From Polytrichum commune (taxonomy: Eukaryota > Streptophyta > Polytrichopsida > Polytrichales > Polytrichaceae): a DNA stretch of 64,000 nucleotides. Below, one piece after another: positions 22,875 through 34,345 of the stretch. The notes under the pieces were generated by a model. It had not been told where the DNA came from. It saw nothing but the letters and a program-made list of their open reading frames with translations, and ran no database searches. The stretch lies in the NCBI GenBank assembly GCA_950295325.1, contig OX485808.1:7130501-7194500 (forward strand). Direction: 5' to 3'. Position 1 is the first letter of the stretch. Every line of letters starts with the position of its first letter. A program made the translations under genes and the position numbers.

Positions 22875-23456
22875 GAGTTATCCGCTAACCCCCCTAAACA
22901 CCTGCTGAGTTGGGGGAGTTAGGAGAATCACCCGTCGGTATACAAAAAGTCAGCCCGTCAGCACGATCTAAAAAAAACGCGGACCCAGACTCTTTTTTGG
23001 GTGTGGGAGAGGGTAAAAACGCGTTTGACCCTGGGTTACCATTTGGAACGGGCCCGACACGATTTTGAGACCAGGTCGAGTTCGAGCCCAGTTTCCACAT
23101 TGGGGTTAGTAGATAAGTCTAATGAGGAATTTAATTTAAAATGCCCATATTTGGGTCTAGCCACCCCACGTGATGACGTCATACTATGACGCCACCCATA
23201 AAGCGTGGGCATCTACCGTATTTATCTATGACACCGCCCCTAAATCGTGGCCACCTACCACGGGTCTAAACTTGGGAACCGGGCGGCCCACCGTGGGCCA
23301 TACCCTTACCTCACCTTGTCTTTTGGAGGGTCAACCGCCCCTTTAATTGGTCAACCATGAGTTGGCACAATTAACGGTTACTCCCTAAACTAGGGGCGGA
23401 TGGATGACACCCGGTTGAACTCCATCCCAAACCCCCGGTTAGTTAACGGATAACTC
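22875..23456. mobile_element. TA-flanked DNA transposon (MITE) inside RNase H
   Basis: 582 bp. It is bounded by GAGTTATCCG and CGGATAACTC (perfect 10-bp inverted repeats that continue imperfectly) and flanked by TA at 22873-22874 and 23457-23458. Removing the element and one TA restores the Copia RNase H frame across the junction (EHN followed by NVADMLTK), so the boundaries are well supported. It is more GC-rich than its surroundings and non-coding. It contains CACGTG at 23167 and TGACGTCA at 23174. TA duplication suggests Tc1/mariner (Stowaway) mobilisation. Confidence 0.88.
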
Positions 23457-23635
23457 TAATGTAGCCGACATGCTTACCAAAGCTCTACCGGCATATAAGC
23501 ATAAAAAGTTGTTACATGTCGTCATGATGAGGTCATTCCAAGACTTAGACTCTCCTAAATATTAACACTATTTTCTTCTTCAAGATTTTGTCCCGAACCG
23601 GGTTTTACTTGAGTTTTTTAATGAGGTTAATCCTA

Positions 23636-23648
23636 GGTTGAGGAGGAT
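23636..23648 (+). other. Copia polypurine tract
   Basis: Purine-rich GGTTGAGGAGGAT directly precedes the 3' LTR, the expected position for the plus-strand primer. Confidence 0.7.
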
Positions 23649-23758
23649 TGTTAAGATAATGGATAAGCACCTTGCCAACCTAGGTTAACCGTCATCTAGC
23701 ATAGAAGCTAATCAGTATTAATTAGTCTCACATGGGCATTGGCCACCTTAAGTAAAGT
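23649..23758 (+). repeat. Truncated 3' LTR of the Copia element
   Basis: It matches the first 110 bp of the 5' LTR with five substitutions, then stops abruptly after CTTAAGTAAAGT. The remaining ~290 bp of LTR were not found elsewhere in the window, which suggests a deletion or breakpoint rather than a simple insertion. Confidence 0.88.
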
Positions 23759-26700
23759 CTAATATTGTTTATTGCAATATTTAGATGGCTTTATCTATTC
23801 TTGTTAACCTGATAGAAAATTCCAACAACCTTCCACTTGCAATAAAAAATAAACATTCGAATTTTTATAATAAAAAAAGACAAGTTCTTATGCATCGATA
23901 GTTACAAATCTAAAGGATATGTTGCAAAAAATCATTTTTGCATATTTTGCATATACCTCGGGATACACATAGGTGTTAAAAATGTTATTAATAAATTATG
24001 CATTCAGATTTTCAGAGGTACAATGTTCTTGTCTTGAGCAATGAGGTGGTTAAGAACAAAATGAACTTCACTAACAAGGAAAAAAAATGGTTCAAAGATG
24101 TCACTAAGGTTTTTGAGACCTTAAATTGCTTGAACGTCGTTCATAAAAATACAGAGAAACTTATATTGACATTTGTATTGGATCCGGGATTGGAGAGATT
24201 TTTGGGAATTCAAGAATGAGGGGATCATATTTTTTCGGCTTGCTTTAGCAAGTTTATCACTGAAATTCAATTTGTGGAATACTTAAGATCCATTAAAGAT
24301 ATATCCGGTTTCGAATATTGGATGTCCACTTGAAGAAAATTAACTTTGAAAGATCGCGAAACATTCCGCGAAAAATATGTGCACGATCTTCTCCAGTGGA
24401 ATAAAAAAATAGAATATTTGAAATTGTAAGTTATATTACTTTGTTTTAAAATTTTAAAATTTTAATGATTTAATGTGTTAAAGTATCTTTTATATATTTT
24501 TTTTGAATTTTTTTGTTTAGGTTTATAATTGAACGTGACGTGATAATTACGTACAACTTATCGTAAATGTTCACCGCATCCGCTATAAAGCTAAGAATCC
24601 GGAACAATTAAATATATAATAGAAGCACGTGCTAGTTATGTGACGCGTCATAATTGAATATACGTAAATATTCGGCAAAAATGAAAAAATGACGTCTCAA
24701 ACGAATATATAATTGATTTTTTATAGTGTAATTTTTCTTCAAATTTTTCAAAATGTACCACCCACAAAGAAAATCAATGACATCGTCATCTCGTGAAACA
24801 AATTTACATGACCAATTTATAAAATATGAATGAAAAATAAAAATTGAATATAGTAGGTATAATATTTAGAACTTAAAAATTAATAGAAATAAAATAATAA
24901 AATAATAAAACAATTTGGTCACCATTCGGATAGAATGTTAATGATTTTCAATCATAAAGTAGTTAACCATTCTATCAAATCATTTTCTTTCTGCCTTGAT
25001 GTTATAATTCAAGTTATCGGCACTGCATGATCAAAATCATCAAATTCAATTCATCTGAATAAATGATATTTTATATGGTTAGTATTAAACGTAGCGTCCA
25101 TTTATATAGTTCCATCATTATTCAATTTCAATATGACATCAAATTGTCACTGCATTTAAATATAAAAAATAAAAAGATATCCAATTACATCCTCATATTT
25201 TTATTAAAAATTTTGATTTTTTATATTTTAATGCCTACATTTGACATTCAATGTATCGTTTTAATTTCACTGCCATACACCCATTTATTGTTTTGATTCA
25301 TAGCATCTTATATTTCGTAAATAAAAGAAATCGTCTTTTTTTCTTTTGTTGTCAATCATTTCATCCATTTTTATTTTTTATTTTTGAAATATGTCTTTTA
25401 TCTATATGATTTGTAGGCCAAACAATTGGTTGTTTATTAAATCATGGTTCAAATTGAAATTTTTTAAAGGTAGAGTCTATATCTTTGGGGCTGTGTGCTA
25501 TAGATCCATCTATCCTCTTATGTTCTATAATATATTAAATAATTTTTGCTACATGTGGATATTTATACATTTTTTTTATTAATAATCGAATAAAACAATA
25601 TTTTCTTATTGAATGTTTATGCAAATGATCAAATCTATAATCTTCAGGTCCATATCCACACTTATAATATGTGTGAGTGATGAAAAAATTAATATGAGAA
25701 TGTTGAATTTTTTTTTTAATATTTCATCGCACTTTACATTCAAATATCAAGCCTTCACCATTTAAAAAATCCGGAATACGCTCCCACAAAATAAAAATAA
25801 AATATGATTAAATACGAATTAACCAATATTTGCTTTGTTTTTTCTGTCCATTGAAGATCTTCAAATTTGATAGGGTTTGATGTTGGAAATTGGATTTTTA
25901 AAGTTGTTTATTTCTCCTTATGATTGGAAATCTAAAAAGATAACCAATATCAAACATTAGTATTTATAATTAAAAACTAGTTTTATATACTTTCATGTGT
26001 TATAAAAAATTTTAATATTATTTAAAATCGAGTCATATTTTATATATTACATGCTATATTTGAGAATTTACAACACTAAATTTGACGATTCCTTATATTA
26101 GTGTTGATATCATGTACTATACCGCAGCGAAGAAGACACAAGATAGAGCCGACTGGTGATGATAAGGAATTGGTTTTTCAATAATTGTCTGGAACTAGTG
26201 TGCACCACACTATGTCCGATTTCTTTTGGTGACAGTACTATGGAGTGGTTTTAATGTTTTTACGCTTTTCATTTTGTCTCACACCAAGTCATAACTACAT
26301 ACATTGTATATTAAAAAAATATGTTTATACACTATATATATGAACTTGATTTTAAAATTTGATATAACGTGGTGTTTACCAAAAGAATTCTAGTTGAAAT
26401 ATTTGCCTCTGTTTTTGCACAATATCGTTTTTCTTTATAGGTCCAAAATGCTAAAAGAAAGTGCTACTCAAAAATGCTGAAACAGACATGAAATTAATGT
26501 ATGTATAGGGAAGAAGCAATATACCGGGCTTCCTACATTGTGTCTTAGATAATATTGTTCTTTTTTTGTCATTTCAAGTTATATTGTGTTCATCATTGTG
26601 TTGTTATTGCTCCCACTCTTTGATGTGATGTTATGCGCTTCTTCTTCTTTCTGAAACCCCTTTGATATTTTAGGTCTTTATTGCAGGTACATATGATCCA

Positions 26701-26885
26701 TCGGCTGCAAGGACGTTCCAAAAAATCATTAAGGTTGGTAAGTTTTGTAAATGTTACTTCAATAGATAAAAATTTAAATAAAAATCAGAGCAGATTTGAA
26801 ATTTGGCTTCTAAATTGAATGGAATGAAGCAAAACTAAATTTAAGTTGATATAAAATATTTACTGAAATATTGTTGCATGCAGAC
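23759..26885. other. Very AT-rich DNA without a recognisable gene
   Basis: Base composition becomes sharply more AT-rich right after the broken LTR. A 73-codon open frame at 23998-24219 looks protein-like but I do not recognise it, and its continuation to ~24420 is broken. The rest is A/T runs and short chance frames. It may be the body of a second decayed transposon, perhaps including the transposase that follows. Confidence 0.45.
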
Positions 26886-28547
26886 TTATTTTTTCCTTGC
26901 CATTCCATAGATTGAAGCCATGGAAGCTGTATAATGAGAAATGGAGAGTTTTTGAGCTCTTGAAAGTGTGTTTTTTATTATTGCTTTCAAACGCTCCTCG
27001 ACATCTATGTCTTCATATTCTATATTTTTGTTTGTATCCACTTGAATGCTTGTATCTTTCTTGAACAAAGGTGACTTCATGTTTTGTATTATGACATCTT
27101 TTTGAAATTCAGGGTCAAACGAAGGAAGTAGTCCGCACTTGCTCCACCCCACCTTTACCATCTCTTGCTTATTGCAAATAGATAACCATGAAGTAATCAA
27201 CCAAGAACAAAGTAGAGATTTCAGAGTAGGCATTTTAAAATCAACTTTGATATTAGAGTTTGTTTCAATCTTATTTTTAATCATGCTCATTGTATACTTG
27301 TTAAATTCTTGACAAAAAACATGCTTGAATGGACGTTGTCAGATCACATATGCAGGTTGTTAGATGCTAGTACAATTTGCCGGGATGTATAAGATATGAA
27401 GATGGGGATAATTGTCCTTCATCCACTCCCTGAATTCTTTGGAAATGTGTACGCTCCAACAATCAATCAACCAAATCATCTTTTGGGTTTTGGGTAAATC
27501 AAAGAGAATAATTTGCAACCGAAGATAGCTTGATAAAATTGTCTTGCTAAAATTCTTGCACGTCTCCATAGTAGACCAATGATTGTGACCAAATGTTAGG
27601 TCCCATCCATCATCAACACATTGTCGTCTGCCCATGTACACTTATTTGTTTAATCCCCTTAGTATCCCATGTTCTTGCTCCTCCTGTAGGTACCAAATAA
27701 ATACCAGTTTGAACACTGTTAACAACAAGAGATTGAAGAATGTTGTGAACCTTAATCAAATAAGCAAACATTTGTGTCATTGTCAATCCTTGCAATTCAA
27801 AGTCGTCTGGAAGTTTCCCCGCAGCCGTTGTTGCAGCACGATAACTCCAATTTAGTTCAGATTTGATAAAAGCCCTTGACCACTTTGTGGAAACCTTAAA
27901 CTTCGCATCCTCAAGGTATTGAGGCTCACGTTTTTTTATAAGGACTTTTATGAAGGGTTGGATGATAACAACGGAGAGTGGTTGGCCGCAACGCATTACT
28001 TTCTAAGTACATTGCAAATCTCATCTGTAAGGGCGGGATAATCACTGAGTATAGGGCAATGTTGTGAGGCCTTGTCAAAATACGTGCCAAGTTCTACACA
28101 ACGCTTGTAATTTTGTTTAAGATCATCATTGGGATGGAACCACTCGTACATTGTACTCCTTGTAAGATAGTCATAGGCTCTATGTAAGGATCATGGTTGT
28201 CTATAAGCTGCCCTCAACTACATCAATGCATTCGTAATATTCCTAGCTTGTTGCATTGTTTTGAAAATAGGAGGCCAAAGAAAAGGAGTAAACCAATTTT
28301 TATAGTTGCCCCTTGGTTTTGAAACGAGAGGCTTCATCCGCTCGACCTTTGGCTTAAGAAATGGCGCCGTTCCGTCCTTCCTTGGCCTTCCCACCGGTCG
28401 CTTTGGAAGTGCATGCTTGGTCATTGATCGTTCTTTCTCCAACTTCTTATTCAAAACGGCAAACTCCAACTCCGATCTCCTCTCCATTTCTTCCTTACTG
28501 ATGGGGGCAAAAAACCCCAAATCTAATCCATTTTTAGTAGGAGCCAT
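26886..28547 (-). pseudogene. Pogo-like (Tc1/mariner superfamily) transposase, inactivated
   Basis: Read on the minus strand from an ATG at 28547. The N-terminal part has an AT-hook-like KRPVGRPRKDG. The middle part includes FDKASQHCP and an IKSELNWSYRAAT helix typical of DNA-binding domains in this group. The catalytic DDE region is recognisable from QTGIYLVPTGGARTWDTKG, HNHWSTMETC, LIDCWSVHISKEF and LYIPANCTSI, then a C-terminal WSKCGLL segment. The first catalytic Asp (D-Q-T-G) is Val and the third (Q-P-A-D) is Tyr, so catalysis is lost. There is a frameshift between 28218 and 27996, another near 27625, and two in-frame stops near 27355 and 27316. Transposases of this family cut and paste at TA. 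Terminal repeats were not identified. Confidence 0.82.
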
Positions 28548-29159
28548 AGCCACAACAAAACAAGTTCCAAAAGCACTCTAAACCATAATCAGAGTACCAA
28601 ACTCACAAAGAAAGAAAAAGCTTCTTCTTACGCATTGAACGAAACACAAGTGAAAAGAGAGTGCTCATTAAATTCATCATTCCAAATTAGATCATTTTCG
28701 CCGAAATTGGATGAAAACATAACATTCAATGAAAATCGTAGACAACAAAAAAAAAAAAAAAAAAAAAAAAACAATTAGCCGCCGGAAATAAAATTAATGT
28801 TAGCTATTAATATCCGGTTAAAAAATAATTACTTTTGAAAGTGCCAACCTTCACTGTTTTAACTTTTAATAATTATTCGACATGGGAGTGCCGACCCTGC
28901 CTTCCATGTACGGTATAAGAATGAGAGGTTGGCTCTTATATATGCTTGAAACCTTAAACCCTAATCGAGATGGATGTATAGATAGTGAACATTTGTTTCA
29001 TCATTTATGGCCGTTGGATGTACGATAAAGATGTGAGGTTCATATCTTGCTCTTGTCAAAAATATAGGGCTATCAAATTTTTGTCATTAAAAAATATTTT
29101 GAAATTATATTAAGATGTCATAGAATGCTCCATCTTTATCTAAATTAAAGAGGATAATA

Positions 29160-29365
29160 TTAATTGTTGATTCATGCATTGCTTTTAGCTAATCTAATAT
29201 GGACTTTGGATGCCAACTCGTGTAGGTCCTATATTTCCCATGCCATAAAGATAGGCTTTGTAGGGGGACCTTTTCCATAAAGTAGATTGAAAGTTTGAGA
29301 GTGTATGTTTCATCAACTAGGGGTACAAATGTAGGAGTTGGTTCAGCATAGCCGTAACCGGTTGG
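29160..29365 (-). repeat. Dispersed repeat, inverted partner of 16381-16600
   Basis: The reverse complement matches 16381-16600 over several ordered blocks, including GATGCCAACTCGTGTAGG and GCCATAAAGATAGGCT. It adjoins the family A fragment at 29350-29420. Confidence 0.6.
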
Positions 29366-29420
29366 ACTTGGAAACACTAGAATTTTTACCAATTATGCCC
29401 AAAAATCTTCTCAGACACTG
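29350..29420 (+). repeat. AACCGGTT repeat family A, right-end fragment
   Basis: GTAACCGGTTGGACTTGG through CCCAAAAATCTTCTCAGACACTG matches the last ~70 bp of the 59138-59362 copy and ends in the conserved CACTG. Confidence 0.55.
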
Positions 29421-30773
29421 CACCAATCCCAAACCCTTTATCTCGTTGACGGGCATGTACTAAACGGTAATTAATGAGGTCCATTACGAGAACAAGTTAA
29501 CACTTCCTTTCTTTGTATGGATGTGTGCTTGTGGAGATGCAAAAGCAATAAGGCATCAAAGTGAAGAATCACTTTCTCTTTGAAATGATCACATGGGCCC
29601 TCCATATTCCGTTCACTCTTGAACATAGAATGGTGTATTTGTTTCAACCACATAGTCCAATAACATCATAACACATGTCATTTGGTGTTCATTGTTAACT
29701 ACAAACCTTGGAATGTATTACACCGACACAAGAGCCCGACTTAAGAAGATTGACTACAAAAGGCACACATCTATTGTACATTTAGGATCTTTGCAACAAC
29801 GAGGATCCATGGATGTTGACGTTGTCAATGTTCCAAAGTTTAAAAACAACCGGCCGTTGACAACGGGCATGTTGAGAGGACGGTCCTTGTTTGGGACATT
29901 TGTTTTTAATGCACACAATATGGGGTGGAATGGGCCGAGAAGGCACATGCTCAAAATTCAATGTACAATTGTGTTGTGTTGTGTACAATATGTGCAATTG
30001 GGTTGCTTTCACGTATGTATGGCCTCTTACCCATGCAGATTATTTTGGGTCAAAATAAGATCACAAAACATACACATTTGCTTATTCCTTCATATAGCAA
30101 CCACAATATAATTTTCTTTATTTCTTTATTTCATTGTGGTGATCAATGTTCAAACTGGAATGTTGATAAGTTAGTGTGGGGAAACCTAATTGCACATATC
30201 AATGCACTTGATTACATTGTTTAGGGAATACACTGTGGGCCACACTACTAATGAGGATTACCAACACTAAAAACATCAAGGATATCACTATAGATGCACA
30301 CTATATTCCAACCCATTATATAAACATTGAAGGTCTACATTGTAGATTACTGTATTTCTATTGGATGGCAAATAGTGTGCATTTGAGAGACTTCCAACAA
30401 ATTGAGATCCAATTTGTACCCATCTTACTTGGTCAATTTTGAATCTAAGACTTGGATATTTAAATTATTAAAAAAAATCAACATAGTTGAACATCACTAT
30501 TTCCCTCAAAAATACCTTGGCAAATGTTATTTATCTAAATAGAGGATGCACATAAATTTTGGTGGTTTACAAAGTAACATAGTTTCCATTGAAACCGCCT
30601 AGGTAGGATGGGTGTGTGGAGAGATTGATGCAAGAACAATCCCCTAAAGTATATAAGTTTCCACGCTACTTTAATGCATAATGATGTATATTGCGGGTCA
30701 TAGTGAAGTCACACAAATATGCCCACATTATATACCATATACAATTTAATTGGTTTAGGTAGTATTTGACTTA

Positions 30774-31514
30774 TGGGTACATGCATGGTTGGGGTACCCC
30801 TTCAAGAACCAGGGACATCGTTCTGTAATTGATGTAAGGAATCCAAAAATGGCTGCCAAGAAAAAAAAAGAAAAAAGATTAACACATAAAACTAGTATGG
30901 ATAAAGAAGAAATTTCTAGCTCAAAATATTGTCAAGAACCACAAATGATAATTCTTTATAATTACAATTTTTGAGGCACTTGGTGCTTTGAGATGAATAA
31001 TTTGTACATGTTTTATGTGTGTTTAAGATTACTTTAGGATTGTATACCTCGCTTGCATCCTATCTTGTTTAATTTTCTTTCAACACCATCAAATGTCTAT
31101 TCTCAAAATAAAAGTCTTTATGCATGTTGCCATATTGTTCATAATCATGTGCATTTATTTATCATAAAAAGAAGAATATTTACATATTTATGAGCTCCAT
31201 GTTGAAGTTTATAGATTGAGTAAACTACAGTGCAGTTTATGATGTATGCTTTCACACGAATGGGATTCCTTTGCTAAATCCTTTAAGAAAAAGACACCGT
31301 TTGGGACAAGTACTTAATGCAATAGAAAGGACATTTGAAATTAATCAATAACATTAAACCCATAAGTTTTGGTTCGAACACTATATAAGGTATACAAAGG
31401 ACTATCATTTTCTTACAAGAAGATGTATTTACGAGCCACTTCAAAGCTTTCAAAAATTGACAGTTTTGGTGAGGGATGTTCCTTTGGGGTACCCCAACTA
31501 TGCATGTACCCTTA
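30774..31514. mobile_element. Candidate ~740-bp inverted-repeat element
   Basis: The ends GGGTACATGCATGGTTGGGG (left) and CCCCAACTATGCATGTACCC (right) are inverted copies with one mismatch, and the pairing continues inward (ACCCCTTCAAGAACC against TTCCTTTGGGGT). No second copy and no clear target duplication were found. The Lys-rich frame at 30789-30974 lies inside and looks like chance. Confidence 0.45.
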
Positions 31515-31969
31515 GGTTCTAACAGACAAGGCTCATGTTGTAAGGGATTTGTTGGTTTCCATATTAAGATTGTATTGGGTGAGGCCACCTCTACCACAAA
31601 TTATGACATGTAATATGCTTTTCCGTAAGTTGATACTATAGTCACCTGACCCGAAGTGCAATAGGACATGCTCCTCTAAGGCAAGTGGGTGTTATATGGT
31701 TCGTTTTCCAAAATCTGCAACTTCTACCCATCAGAGTTACGAAACATAACTTGTGTTGCATCAGCAAATCTATGATGAAGCATCAATAAAAATTAGACTG
31801 TAAATTATATGTTCTTTGATTGAGTTAGGTTCATAAAAAGTGCATGTGATCTTATTCTTTAAATGAATACCGGTGTCCTCCTAACTGTGTTGACTATTGA
31901 GTCTAGACTGGTTGGTAGATTTTGAACACGTAGTCCAATCTCTTTTAAATACTTGCCTTATTGAAGGCC
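31515..31969. other. Intergenic
   Basis: No gene. A short stretch near 31890-31950 (GAACACGTAGTCCAATCTC) is a relic of the family B/F MITEs. Confidence 0.4.
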
Positions 31970-32790
31970 GGTTTACACCATGGAGCATGAAGTCAGACCA
32001 TGGAAGATGGCCTTTTCCCATGGTTTGATTTAAAAATACGGAAATTTGCAAAGCCTTTGGGCCCCTCACTAGGTGTAAACCAAATGTGGACCACGAGGAA
32101 TGACCATGCACCAAAAAGTGAATGTGTTGATTTTTTTTTCAAAAAAGGCAGTTTTGAAAAAAAAAATCAAATTTGACCATCTTGTCTTCTCTTGTCTTCA
32201 TCACACGGGGAGGTCACTCCATTGTCAAGTTGAACACCACATGCGAACACAATTTGCTACCCCTATATTACATGCCATAGATAATTTTAAAATTTATGAT
32301 TATTTTTCTACATATACATAACCATTGGTAGTATCTTTTTAATTAAAAAAATTAGTCATCTTCATTTTTGTAGTAATTTTTTTCGTCCAATTCTACATCA
32401 TTCTAGTTAGAAATGGTATGATTTATTTATATTAAAAAAATCATCATATTTAGTTACCATTTTTTATCATGTAATAGGTACCGTGTATATCTACTCATGA
32501 AAAAAAAGGGATAAAAATTTGACTCATTTTGGTGATGCTTTATGTAAAAAGTAGGATTTTTTGACATATAAAGTGTTCACACGTGGTTGTTCAACTTTAC
32601 AATGAAGTGATTTCCCCGTGCTTCATCATCTCTTCCCAGAAATGACTTTATTAAAAAAATATTATAAAATAAATTCTCTCACATGGGCCCCTACCTTTAT
32701 CTACTAGAGCACCTCTTTTACCTCTCACACCACAAAACCCAGTGGACCATGTCAGTGGATAATGTAGGCCTTACAATATTGACCTACAGT
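31970..32790 (+). repeat. Repeat family C, left part, interrupted by an hAT-like MITE
   Basis: It begins GGTTTACACCATGGAGCATG, the inverse of the family's right end (ending near 35638 and 59038: CATGGTGTAAACAA). The body (CCTTTGGGCCCCTCACTAGG, GTGGACCACGAGGAATGACC, GATAATGTAGGCCTTACA) matches 58562-58915. A 407-bp MITE splits it at 32214-32620. Family C therefore looks like a DNA transposon with ~25-bp inverted ends. Confidence 0.65.
32214..32620. mobile_element. hAT-like MITE, copy A
   Basis: 407 bp with inverted ends of ~35 bp: CACGGGGAGGTCACTCCATT left and the inverse of GTTCAACTTTACAATGAAG...CCCCGTG right. It is flanked by an exact 8-bp duplication CTTCATCA (32206-32213 and 32621-32628). 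The related repeat at 58562-59038 has no insertion at this point, so it gives an empty-site comparison. The 8-bp duplication is typical of hAT elements. Confidence 0.88.
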
Positions 32791-33325
32791 ATGCAACTAT
32801 TTCAATGTATTTTCCATGTGAGATTCAAAGTGGGTCCAAAAACAAAAGTAGGAAATGACACGGGGCAAAGGTTGAGGACACCATGATGAGTTTTTCCAAT
32901 GCAATAGAGAAACCCTTGGGCCTCTAGGATACTCTCTACTTATTGAGCGGTTCAAAGTTTTGAGCTTAGGCTCCACCCTCTCCCATGATCGTGGGGGCAT
33001 GGGAAGCCGTACGAAGGTCATGGGGGTGGTGATGATGCCCATGAACTTCCGAGCCTACGTGGAGAGCGGTAACTTAATTATTTGGGTGCATATATTGTAG
33101 GCAAAATTTATTCCGGACCACCACCACCACCCAATGGCGAGGCGCCACGTCATCGTGAGCCTTCACAAAGTGGGAGTAAAATTCTATGACACATCACTCC
33201 TTCGTGTCATAAGGTACATGGGACCACTAGAGCTGCATATCTTCACTAGGTATGTGGTTTGGTGTGGCTCCAAAGATGGATATCAACAAGGACATGTGTT
33301 TCATAGAGATAGGACTACATATTCA

Positions 33326-33736
33326 CACGAGGAGGTCACTTCATTGTCAAGTTGACACCACGTGCGGACAAAGTTTGCTACCCCTATATTACATGCCATA
33401 TATAATTTTAAAATTTATGATATTTTTTCTATATATACATAACCATTGATAGTATCTTTTTTATATTGTTTTGAAATTTTTAGTCATCTTTAAAAAATTT
33501 TAGTAATTGTTTTAGTTCAATTCTGTGTAATTCTAGTTAGAAACAGTATGTTTTATGAAAAAAACAAATCATCAAATTTAGTTACCACTTTTAACAATGT
33601 CATAGGTACTGTGTATATCTACTCATGAAAAAAAATTGATAAAATTTTGACCCATTTTGGTGGTGCAACTTACCAAAAGAAGATTTTTTTTGGTCGCACG
33701 CGGTGTTCAACTTGACAATGGAGTGATCTCCCCGTG
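33326..33736. mobile_element. hAT-like MITE, copy B
   Basis: 411 bp, same family and orientation as 32214-32620. Ends are CACGAGGAGGTCAC and GTGATCTCCCCGTG, and the inverted pair includes TTCAACTTGACAATGGAG. An exact 8-bp duplication CATATTCA flanks it (33318-33325 and 33737-33744). Confidence 0.88.
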
Positions 33737-33984
33737 CATATTCAAAATATGATCATTATTGTATTGGTCAATAATCAACATGATTTTTTATTTGGGGGGG
33801 GGGGCACCTAGTTGATCATTCAATGAGTTTGGAAACCTTCACCTTTGACAATGATTTAGATGTTCATATGAGCTTTAAAATGGCGACGAAACTGACAACT
33901 GTCTCGCTTTGGATTTGTTGACCATCTCGTATTGATCAGGCATTTCATATTTTATTAGGAGTGGGCTAGTCAAGAAATGTAACC

Positions 33985-34345
33985 ATTTAAGAGCCATCTA
34001 CATCATGGTGGATGTGTGTTTTTCGGACACTTTCCTTTGCACTCACTTCTCGTACAATATGAAACATGTCGCAATTTCTGCAAGACGATTAAAGTAAGTC
34101 CAAAATGTCATCAAATTGAAGATTATCGCGTTCATTAAGTGGTCATATAGATCCCTTGTACTTTATGTTAATTATTGAACCTACAGTGGTTAGCGTATTT
34201 AGAGCACATAGTCCAATCTCTTCTAAACACACGTCCTTGTAGTGTCCATTCTTAGATCTGCAGATGACCACATACCACTCAAAGCCAGGTGTCCAATTAA
34301 GTCCTTCGTTCAATCAAGGCACATCTACCTTAATATTCTCCAAGA
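33985..34345. repeat. Repeat family F (related to MITE family B), copy 1
   Basis: Blocks CACTTCTCGTACAATATGAAAC, AGTCCAATCTCTTCTAAACAC and GTGTCCATTCTTAGATC recur in order at 52640-53045. The AGTCCAATCTCTT block is the reverse complement of a conserved family B segment, so F is probably an inverted or rearranged relative. Confidence 0.55.

Larger units (their letters stand above)
16958..23758 (+). mobile_element. Degenerate LTR/Copia retrotransposon
   Basis: The element has a complete 5' LTR (16958-17355), a primer-binding site, gag, protease, integrase, reverse transcriptase and RNase H in Copia order, a polypurine tract, and the first 110 bp of a 3' LTR. The two LTRs share their start and differ at 5 of ~110 positions, which indicates a fairly old insertion. 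It cannot be autonomous: integrase and RNase H carry in-frame stops, there is a frameshift before reverse transcriptase, a 582-bp DNA transposon interrupts RNase H, and the 3' LTR is truncated. At 23759 the sequence changes abruptly to AT-rich DNA, so the target-site duplication cannot be checked. Confidence 0.95.
28548..30773. other. Gene-free DNA with a 25-nt poly-A run
   Basis: A run of 25 A lies at 28747-28771. The inverted partner of the 16381 repeat is at 29160-29365 and a family A right-end fragment at 29350-29420. No gene is supported. Short frames around 29692-30442 show no recognisable domain. Confidence 0.45.

Noticed and set aside
23998-24219. Suspected hAT or other transposase fragment
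   Set aside because: I could not match it to any conserved transposase motif, and the downstream sequence is broken.
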